22,507 nucleotides of DNA from a virus. The stretch covers positions 1 to 22,507 of IMG/VR virus record IMGVR_UViG_3300042866_001844. One strand, written 5' to 3'. The first letter of the stretch is position 1. Each line of letters opens with the position of its first letter. The position numbers and the translations under genes are program-made. The notes under the pieces were generated by a model that searched no databases, was not told where the DNA came from, and worked only from the letters and a program-made list of their open reading frames with translations. Below, piece by piece: positions 8,172-14,799 of the stretch.

Positions 8172-8172
8172 T

Positions 8173-8769
8173 ATGCCAAGAACTATAGGATCTAAAGATA
8201 AACAGAAACGTAAATCCCGCATTAATCCATATCTACTTACTGCTGGAACGGCACTATTAGGAACTGGACTAATATTTGGAGCTAAGAAGTTAAGGTTAGC
8301 TAATGAATTTAAAGATATGAAGAAGGTAGATTTATCTAATGTAACTAAACCTTCTAACATTAGTGATGAATTAAAAGATAAATTTGATAAGGTTCAATTT
8401 AAAGTTAAAGATCCACTAAAAGAACTTCAGAGAAATCAAGAATTATCTGCTCGTGGTAACTTATCTGCTCGTGGAGTTAAAGGTAAACAAGCTAAGTCAG
8501 ATATAATTAAACGTAGACAAGCTGAATTAAGACAACAGTTTAATAAAGATAATGCTCGTTATGATTTTGATTTAAGAGTAGATAAGAATAGTGAAGATGG
8601 AGTTAAACAGATATACAGGAATAGATTAAAGAAGTTAGTTAATTCACCTATTAAAGATTCTAAGTTATCTAAGTCTAGTAAACGTAAAGTATCTAAGGTT
8701 GTTAATAACTTAGTAACTAAGGTTAGAAGTAATAGACCTATGACTATGGCAGATTATTCATTCAATTAA
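8173..8769 (+). CDS. small basic membrane-like protein of the GSKDKKKR family
   Basis: The start at 8173 gives 198 residues beginning MPRTIGSKDKQKRKSR; an in-frame ATG at 8125 would overlap the upstream gene by 47 bases and is rejected. After the basic head comes a hydrophobic Gly/Thr/Leu helix (about 20-37), then a very basic helical region with two short copies of LSARG (about 93-102). The protein ends TMADYSFN (191-198), which looks like the targeting peptide normally found at N-termini. The next gene starts 5 bases later in another frame with the basic module. No catalytic motif was found. Confidence 0.6.
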   Translation: MPRTIGSKDKQKRKSRINPYLLTAGTALLGTGLIFGAKKLRLANEFKDMKKVDLSNVTKPSNISDELKDKFDKVQFKVKDPLKELQRNQELSARGNLSARGVKGKQAKSDIIKRRQAELRQQFNKDNARYDFDLRVDKNSEDGVKQIYRNRLKKLVNSPIKDSKLSKSSKRKVSKVVNNLVTKVRSNRPMTMADYSFN

Positions 8770-8773
8770 AATT

Positions 8774-9742
8774 ATGGTAAAACAATCTAAAGTTAAGTCT
8801 TATGTTCGCAAAGGTAAAACTGTTAGATCATACAATAGATCAATTAAAGATATCGTATTTGATGTAGGACGTGTTGCAGGGCTTGGAATTGGAGGACTTG
8901 CTGCAATTAAGTATGGTAAACGTATACCTCTAAGTTGGGGTGATAAATTTACTCTGGGTGGTATAGCAGGTGCTTACTTAGGATCATTACCTTCTAACTT
9001 AATTAATAAGAATAACAAGAAAGCTAAACAACAATTAAAGAATATAGGATTAACTGTTGGTGGAATAGGTGGATTAGGATTAGCTACATTAGGTGGAGTT
9101 AAAGGATATAAGTTTATTAAAGCCCGTAATACTAAATCATTAGTGTTATTTAATCCAAATGAATCATATCGTAATACTGTAGCTGCATTTAATATTAAAG
9201 CTAGAGAACAAGCTAGAACTGCACCTAAAGATTTAAATGAACTTAGAAGGAAATATCAATCGTTGTATAGTAATAGTGATTTACAATCAGCAGATTTAAG
9301 TATTAATTTATATGGTATTAAATCTAAAATGAATAAATCACCAACTGCTAGTGATGTATTGAAGATGTATGATGAAACATTAACTCCTATAGCTAAACGA
9401 ATAGTTATTGATAGTGAGCGTGTAGCAGCAGTTGAAGGTAAAGATGGATTAAGAGATACTATTTATAAAGCAGTTACTAAGGATTTAGATATACCATTAA
9501 GTAAAGCAGAACGTAGATATTTTGCTGGTGTTGCTAAAATGAATGATCCGGCAGTTAGAGAAGCTGAACGTAAGGTACTTAAAAAATCATTAGATGCTTA
9601 TGCTAAAGCTAATAATATTGACACAACTAGAGTTAATGGTAGTGTAGACTTAAATAAGATAATTAAGTCACTTAAAGAACGTGGTTTTACTGAATTAGAT
9701 ATTAAACAGATGATAGACAAACACAATAACATTAAACTCTAA
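8774..9742 (+). CDS. putative internal head protein with three membrane-like segments
   Basis: The 322-residue protein opens with the basic module (KVKSYVRKGKTVRSYNR, residues 6-22). Three glycine-rich hydrophobic segments follow at about 30-47, 60-77 and 91-110; the last has repeated GGxGG spacing, like a glycine zipper. The C-terminal 200 residues are soluble, charged and helical, with V-A-A-F (136-139) as a possible cleavage signal just after the membrane region. Nothing enzymatic is recognised. Pore or channel formation during genome delivery is one idea; it is not demonstrated by the sequence. Confidence 0.55.
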   Translation: MVKQSKVKSYVRKGKTVRSYNRSIKDIVFDVGRVAGLGIGGLAAIKYGKRIPLSWGDKFTLGGIAGAYLGSLPSNLINKNNKKAKQQLKNIGLTVGGIGGLGLATLGGVKGYKFIKARNTKSLVLFNPNESYRNTVAAFNIKAREQARTAPKDLNELRRKYQSLYSNSDLQSADLSINLYGIKSKMNKSPTASDVLKMYDETLTPIAKRIVIDSERVAAVEGKDGLRDTIYKAVTKDLDIPLSKAERRYFAGVAKMNDPAVREAERKVLKKSLDAYAKANNIDTTRVNGSVDLNKIIKSLKERGFTELDIKQMIDKHNNIKL

Positions 9743-9749
9743 ATAAATT

Positions 9750-10541
9750 ATGTACATTTTATCTGACTATTCATTATCAACATTTGCAAGACGATTAGGT
9801 TCTAAAGATAAGAAGAAGAGAGAACGTCCTAGTATTAGACGTGGTATGTTAACTGGTGCTAAATGGGGTGCTGGTCTTGGAGTTGGGTTAACTGGTTTAA
9901 GTATTGCTTCTGCATTAGCTCGTAAAGATGGTAGACAAGCTATGAGAGCAGCATTAAAAGCACAAGGTCGTAATCCTAGTCTTAGAAAAAATGCAGGTAT
10001 GTTAGCTGGAGGTGCAGGATTAATTGCTGGAGCAAACGCACTAACTGGAGGTATTCAAGGTGGACTTATTGGAGGTGGAGTTAATGCGATTAGAAAATAC
10101 CAATACGATAGGGATAACGCTAGATATTTTATGCAATACAAACTAGTTACATTTGGTAGAGGTAAGGATAAGAAACCTCGTAATAAAAGACGTGAGTTAC
10201 TAACAGTTGGTGGATCTACTTTAGTTGGAAGTGGTTTAGGTTATGGTGCTTATAAATATGGATACAAACCTAAAATAAATAAACGTATTAAAACGTTAAA
10301 TGATTTTGTAGATGAACAACGTAACGTATTAAAGAACCTAGATCGTGTAGAACTTGAAGGTGGTGGTTCTAATTATAAACTTAGAGATAGTATAGCTAAG
10401 AATATAGATGACACTAAAGATTTAATTAAAGGTGTAAAAGGAAGTAAGTTAAGTGGAAAGATAGGTTTAACTTTAAGTGGCGGTTTATTAGGAGCTACGT
10501 TAGCAGCTAGATATTACAATAATAAAAATAAAACTAAATGA
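9750..10541 (+). CDS. two-module basic membrane-like protein, possible polyprotein
   Basis: This 263-residue protein appears to be two small head proteins in one frame. Module one starts MYILSDYSLSTF-ARR with GSKDKKKR (17-24) and has Gly/Ala-rich hydrophobic segments at about 33-56 and 83-112. Module two starts after L-V-T-F (132-135) with GRGKDKKPRNKRR (136-148), almost the same as the start of the mature part of the 16029-16556 protein, and has hydrophobic segments near 151-168 and 237-256. Cleavage after F12 and F135 would yield two products with the family's standard start. It overlaps the next gene by four bases. Confidence 0.6.
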   Translation: MYILSDYSLSTFARRLGSKDKKKRERPSIRRGMLTGAKWGAGLGVGLTGLSIASALARKDGRQAMRAALKAQGRNPSLRKNAGMLAGGAGLIAGANALTGGIQGGLIGGGVNAIRKYQYDRDNARYFMQYKLVTFGRGKDKKPRNKRRELLTVGGSTLVGSGLGYGAYKYGYKPKINKRIKTLNDFVDEQRNVLKNLDRVELEGGGSNYKLRDSIAKNIDDTKDLIKGVKGSKLSGKIGLTLSGGLLGATLAARYYNNKNKTK

Positions 10542-11269
10542 AACAAGTTAAAGTTAAACAATCAGTTCGTAAAGGTAAGTTAGTACGTGGTTATAATCGT
10601 GTACTAACTAAAGTAACGGATAAGTTATTTAAGCGAGATAAGGATGGTAAGAAGAAGTTAACCAATCTTAGTAAAGGATTAATAGGCGCGACTTCTATAG
10701 CAGGTTTATTAACTGCATTTAAATATCGTCGTAATATCGCGCAATTAAGTGAGAAGATTGTAAATAAGGTTAGTCCAACTGTTAAGCGCGTAGTTAATAA
10801 AACTGCTAAAACTATAAGTCAACCTATCACTAATACAACTGGTGATATTATGGCAGCTAGTGTAACTGGTGGAGCTATGACTAGAGACGCTAGACGTAAA
10901 TACATACGCGAATTAGATAACTTACCAAGTGAAGCAGTTAATATAACACCGTTTACTAAACGTGAAGATAGTTTAATTACTAGACGTATTAAACGTAATG
11001 ATGCAACACTTAATAAACGAGTTAATAATGCACGTGGTAAACTAACTTCAGTTAACTATAATTCAGATAATGATCTATATTTAGCTATCAAGACTAATAA
11101 AGACTTTAGTTATAAGGGAGCTAGTAATATTGAAGATAGACGTGCAACTCGTAAAGCATTAGCTAAGAAACTTAAACAACAGTTAGGAGTTAATCCAGGA
11201 ACTCCAAATCCAGCAACTCCAGTTAAACGTAAACGTGGTAGACCTAGAAAAGATAGGAGTAATCAATGA
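10538..11269 (+). CDS. basic tagged protein with C-terminal AT-hook
   Basis: The 243-residue protein begins with the basic module (VKVKQSVRKGKLVRGYNR, 4-21). A hydrophobic segment lies near 47-61, followed by a long basic and probably disordered region. A Pro-rich linker near 217-229 leads to KRKRGRPRKDR (230-240), whose R-G-R-P core is a classical AT-hook for the minor groove of AT-rich DNA. This supports contact with packaged or injected DNA. It shares 4 bases with each neighbour (ATGA overlaps), so it is translationally coupled. No enzyme domain was seen. Confidence 0.6.
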   Translation: MKQVKVKQSVRKGKLVRGYNRVLTKVTDKLFKRDKDGKKKLTNLSKGLIGATSIAGLLTAFKYRRNIAQLSEKIVNKVSPTVKRVVNKTAKTISQPITNTTGDIMAASVTGGAMTRDARRKYIRELDNLPSEAVNITPFTKREDSLITRRIKRNDATLNKRVNNARGKLTSVNYNSDNDLYLAIKTNKDFSYKGASNIEDRRATRKALAKKLKQQLGVNPGTPNPATPVKRKRGRPRKDRSNQ

Positions 11270-12351
11270 AGAAACGAGTTAAAGTTAAATCATTTACACG
11301 TAAAGGTAGAATAGTTAAAGCTTATGATAGATTGCAAGATGATAAGAAGTTACAACAATATAAGAATATAATTAAAGGTGTTAGTTTAATTGGTGGTAGT
11401 TTTGCTGCAATTAAAAATGCAGATAAGTTATATAAGTTATTTAGGTTAGCTAAAATACAATCTAAAGTAAACAAGATAAATATTAAGCCGTTAAATGTAG
11501 CTAATGTTAAATCACCAATAGAGAAGTTAAATATACTAAACACCTTTAAAATATTTAACGGTGAATCAACTAACACTATTAAACTAGTAACTAAAGATGG
11601 AGTTAATTACATCTATAAAGAAGGTAGAGATAACTTAGATTCTAATATATTAAGTAATTTAAGTATAGGAAGTTATCCTCATGGTAATGAACAAGCTACA
11701 GAAGCACTAATATCATCTATTGGAAACAAACTTAAAATACCTGTACAAGAAACTGAAATTATAGCAGCGAATCAGATATTTTATGGTAAAAAAGCTGGTT
11801 TACCTGGAAGTCTACATAAGATAGTTGACGGTGTACCAGCATCTGAATTATTTAAAGACATGAATTTTGTTGTAGCTAATCCAGTATCTAAATCTAAATA
11901 CTCTAAGGTAATTGATAATATATTACTAAATAAAGATACTGCTAAAATCGGCGCACTTGATATATTTGTTGGTAATGCTGATAGAAATGCTGGTAACTTA
12001 TTTTATAACATTAGTAATGGAGCATTCACAGCAATAGATAACGGTAGTGCATATACATTACCGTTTGATTATGATTCATTAACTAAGATAATTAAAAGTA
12101 AATCGCGCAAACTAAATGAAACTAAACGACGTAATCTAAATCAATTAAGAGATACATTAACTGAGTTACATAACAATTACACGCCAGAACAACTTGTTAA
12201 TGAATACGATAGAAATTTCCTTAAAGCTCTAGATGGTGTAGATGATGATGTATTTAAACAAGCATTAAAATCGCGCGATTCTAGAATTAAGAATATCTAT
12301 TATAATCACGCCAAGTCTAAAGAGTTTCTAGATTATTTAAATACTATTTAG
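11266..12351 (+). CDS. putative HipA/PI3K-like kinase with head tag
   Basis: The 361-residue protein starts with the basic module (RVKVKSFTRKGRIVKAYDR, 4-22) and a hydrophobic patch (about 35-50). From about residue 95 it resembles a small kinase of the HipA/PI3-4-kinase-like group: Y-I-Y-K-E-G (K118, candidate ATP-binding lysine), N-E-Q-A-T-E-A (141-147) opening a helix, then L-D-I-F-V-G-N-A-D-R-N-A-G-N (231-244), the catalytic loop with D239, R240 and N244, and I-D-N-G (257-260) with D258 as metal ligand. Targets are unknown. A head-packaged kinase fits the cassette. The gene converges with the minus-strand hydrolase gene, overlapping it by eight bases. Confidence 0.6.
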   Translation: MKKRVKVKSFTRKGRIVKAYDRLQDDKKLQQYKNIIKGVSLIGGSFAAIKNADKLYKLFRLAKIQSKVNKINIKPLNVANVKSPIEKLNILNTFKIFNGESTNTIKLVTKDGVNYIYKEGRDNLDSNILSNLSIGSYPHGNEQATEALISSIGNKLKIPVQETEIIAANQIFYGKKAGLPGSLHKIVDGVPASELFKDMNFVVANPVSKSKYSKVIDNILLNKDTAKIGALDIFVGNADRNAGNLFYNISNGAFTAIDNGSAYTLPFDYDSLTKIIKSKSRKLNETKRRNLNQLRDTLTELHNNYTPEQLVNEYDRNFLKALDGVDDDVFKQALKSRDSRIKNIYYNHAKSKEFLDYLNTI

Positions 12352-13408
12352 ATCGCCGCGATTCATCAATAGCCATTTTGAGTCTATTTTTAGCCTTATT
12401 AAGTTCTTGTACAGCAGAATCCATCGCTTGTTTTTTCTTACTTTCTGGAATTTTCGTATTAAATCGAAGTTGTTTTAATTTACGTTGTCTATCTTTAATG
12501 TGAGCAATTTCATCAGCTACATTAATTGGAGCTTTATTAACCTTCCTTATTTGTAATGGTTCATAACCAATAAACTGTTTTACTTGGTTAACAATATTCT
12601 TATCATCAACATACTCCGATATAGTGTGTTGATTTTTTCCTTTAATCCATTTAATGTCAGGGTAAGGAAAATACTTTGATGTTAAATCCCAATCATCTTT
12701 ACTTCCAAAACTAAGTGTATTACCGGGGTTAACTTTATTTATGCCTAAGTAAGTACCAGCATAGTTAATTTGTTTAACTTTACTAACGTTACCTCCCATT
12801 TCTTTAAAGATATTAATAGCTTCAGAATTAATAAAACTACCAGAACTAAATCCATGTAAAACTAAATCTTTATCGGGATATGTTTTAGCGTAAGAATACA
12901 TATCAGCCGCTAACTCTCTAGCTGTTGGATTATAACCATCTTTAATAAATGGTTTAACCGATGCAATAGATCCATCCTTTAAAAACTCTAATTTATTCTT
13001 ATAGTTTCTACCTAGATACTTCACATTACTATTAGATGTGTTAACTGGTATTATGTGTTCTTGCGTTTTATCAAATAAGTTTCGTACTTTATGTGCAAAG
13101 CTAATTGATTGACGTGCTTCTAGATTACTTGCATTAAATCCACCTGTTGTAAAGTGAACTCGTTTTACTTTATCTGATAGTTTAACAGGTGTTATATTAT
13201 TAGCTAATTTAAATGCTTCTTTAGCTGATGTTTTATATCCATTAATATAACGTCGTTTTAGTAATAGGTAACTAGCAGCAGTTAGTCCAAGTGTACTTGC
13301 AGTAACTATAGTTGCTTTAACTAATGCACTGTCTTGTTTACGTTGGTACTGTTTAACTAGTTTACCTTTCCTTACATACGATTTAACTTTAACGTCTTGT
13401 TTAACCAT
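12344..13408 (-). CDS. putative alpha/beta hydrolase with head tag and membrane anchor
   Basis: The 354-residue protein starts with the basic module (VKVKSYVRKGKLVKQYQRK, 6-24), then a hydrophobic helix (about 31-51). Residues about 83-282 look like an alpha/beta hydrolase: V-H-F-T-T-G-G-F (84-91) as the strand and oxyanion loop, L-V-L-H-G-F-S-S-G (182-190) as the nucleophile elbow with S188, S-F-G-S-K-D-D-W-D (233-241) supplying the acid, and H261 in Q-H-T-I-S. Lipase, esterase or thioesterase are all possible. It is the last gene of the minus-strand operon and its ATG overlaps the end of the gene before it by 8 bases. A prophage-expressed host-modifying enzyme is an alternative to head packaging. 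Confidence 0.6.
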   Translation of the reverse strand: MVKQDVKVKSYVRKGKLVKQYQRKQDSALVKATIVTASTLGLTAASYLLLKRRYINGYKTSAKEAFKLANNITPVKLSDKVKRVHFTTGGFNASNLEARQSISFAHKVRNLFDKTQEHIIPVNTSNSNVKYLGRNYKNKLEFLKDGSIASVKPFIKDGYNPTARELAADMYSYAKTYPDKDLVLHGFSSGSFINSEAINIFKEMGGNVSKVKQINYAGTYLGINKVNPGNTLSFGSKDDWDLTSKYFPYPDIKWIKGKNQHTISEYVDDKNIVNQVKQFIGYEPLQIRKVNKAPINVADEIAHIKDRQRKLKQLRFNTKIPESKKKQAMDSAVQELNKAKNRLKMAIDESRRSK

Positions 13409-14495
13409 TGTTTTTATTTGTTAATCTATTAATACCGTATGCACTACCAAGTCCAATTAAACCACCAATTAATCCGGGTTTACCTCTTAGTAATGATTGT
13501 GAATAGGTTCTATTATTTTTAGCACCATCAACTAATATTCCTAAATTTGCACCAGTTAAAGTACCTAACATTAAATTAGTATTACTACTAATAGGTTTAT
13601 TAACTAACTTTTTCTTTTTATTCTTGCTACCATATCTTCTTGCGTAATTAGATTGTCCAACATCAGACAGAATAAACATATTTGTATTATTGTAGTTATT
13701 ATATTGACCGTACTTCTTCAACACATCTAAACCTTTTTTAATTTGTTTAACTCGCTCTTTACGTTCTTCTTTACTTAGATTACCAGATTTAATATCTTGC
13801 AGATTTCTCGATAATATTTTAACTGGATTATTACTTAATTCTTTGTTTCTATATAACTTTTCTTGAGGAAAAACAGAATCAAATTTACCTCGCTCAATAA
13901 TACCTAAATTACTTAATCGTTTAGTTAATTTACCTTTATTTTTAATTTGATTATTATAATTATTAATTTCATCTGATAAATTAAATAGTTTATTCAATTC
14001 CTTTTTTCTTACCCCTTTTTTAATTTTCCTCTTTCTTAAATTTCTCTTTAAATGTTGCAACCATTGTCGGTTATATTCCAACTCATTTGCTAATCTATAA
14101 TTATCCCAAGCTTCACTTAACTTTATACCTTTTAATTCTTGTTCCATTCTTTTTTTATCTTTTACAAAGTCAATCTTATTGTCAACTATATTATTTAAAC
14201 CGTTCTGTTTAATTATCTGTTTCTTATTTCTATCTAAATGATAAATATAGAATGGAGTTAACTTTGTTGGTTTAGCTGGTGATAATAATCTTGTAGGATC
14301 TGTTATAGGTACAATAGATGCAGTTGGTCTAACCGGTATTTCAGTAACAACAGGTGGTACTTTACCTTTTCTCAATGCTAATAAACCTAATCCTCCCAAT
14401 GTTCCACCAATAACCAATTTAGTTAATAAGTTATTTTTTCTATCATAACTTTTAACAGTTTTACCTTTACGTGTATGTGATTTAACTTTAACCAT
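13401..14495 (-). CDS. two-module tagged protein (fusion) in the repressor operon
   Basis: The 364-residue protein begins VKVKSHTRKGKTVKSYDRK (2-20), then a Gly/Leu hydrophobic segment (about 26-41) and a long, very basic helical middle. From M273 (codon at 13677-13679) it reads MFILSDVGQSNY-ARR and GSKNKKKK, the exact start of the other small basic head proteins, followed by two glycine-rich hydrophobic segments. So a complete second protein is fused in frame; cleavage after Y284 or internal initiation at M273 could release it. It follows the repressor gene with a one-base overlap. Confidence 0.6.
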   Translation of the reverse strand: MVKVKSHTRKGKTVKSYDRKNNLLTKLVIGGTLGGLGLLALRKGKVPPVVTEIPVRPTASIVPITDPTRLLSPAKPTKLTPFYIYHLDRNKKQIIKQNGLNNIVDNKIDFVKDKKRMEQELKGIKLSEAWDNYRLANELEYNRQWLQHLKRNLRKRKIKKGVRKKELNKLFNLSDEINNYNNQIKNKGKLTKRLSNLGIIERGKFDSVFPQEKLYRNKELSNNPVKILSRNLQDIKSGNLSKEERKERVKQIKKGLDVLKKYGQYNNYNNTNMFILSDVGQSNYARRYGSKNKKKKLVNKPISSNTNLMLGTLTGANLGILVDGAKNNRTYSQSLLRGKPGLIGGLIGLGSAYGINRLTNKNNG

Positions 14496-14707
14496 TAGAT
14501 GTCACTTAGAAAATAGATTATTTTTTTATTTAATGCTCGACTAAAGTTGCCTAGTCTATCTGCTGCTACAGAATACTTACCTGTCTCTATCTTACTTAAT
14601 ACACTTCTCTGCATAAATAGTTCCTTAGCTAACTGTTCCTGAGTTAAATTAGCTTCTTGTCTAGCTCGTTTAATTTTGTTACCGATTAACTTACGTTTAT
14701 CTATCAT
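14495..14707 (-). CDS. Cro/CI-type helix-turn-helix repressor
   Basis: This 70-residue protein is a single XRE-family helix-turn-helix domain: I-K-R-A-R-Q-E-A-N-L-T-Q-E-Q-L-A-K (12-28), then the recognition helix R-S-V-L-S-K-I-E-T-G-K-Y (34-45). It lacks the C-terminal dimerisation or cleavage domain of lambda CI, so it is more like Cro or a short immunity repressor. It is the first gene of the leftward operon, divergent from the protease gene. A partly conserved 10-mer in front of it also occurs at the early promoter, a candidate binding site. Confidence 0.85.
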   Translation of the reverse strand: MIDKRKLIGNKIKRARQEANLTQEQLAKELFMQRSVLSKIETGKYSVAADRLGNFSRALNKKIIYFLSDI

Positions 14708-14799
14708 GTGCTTATTAAGAACAATAACCCACTATGTCTATTATATTCACTATTATGAAACATATAGAGCTAGTAGGAGTTAAATCACAATAAACAAGT
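14708..14799. promoter_or_regulatory. divergent control region between repressor and protease genes
   Basis: These 92 bases separate the repressor (leftward) from the protease gene (rightward). On the minus strand TATAAT (14745-14740) is a good -10 box for the repressor, but no clear -35 box is present at the right distance. CCACTATGTC (14729-14738) resembles the element over the early -10 box (CCACTATATC on the minus strand), and CACTAT recurs at 14748-14753. These are candidate operators for autoregulation. Confidence 0.45.

Noticed and set aside
8125-8172. Upstream ATG extending the 8173 gene by 16 codons
   Set aside because: It overlaps the end of the 7338 gene by 47 bases, and the family start (M-P-R-T-I-G-S-K-D-K) begins at 8173, like the partial gene at 22468.
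12100-12280. Repeated AAATCGCGC words as a cyanobacterial HIP1-like signal
   Set aside because: They code for K-S-R in the kinase-like gene, and I did not notice the true HIP1 octamer GCGATCGC, so they do not identify a host.
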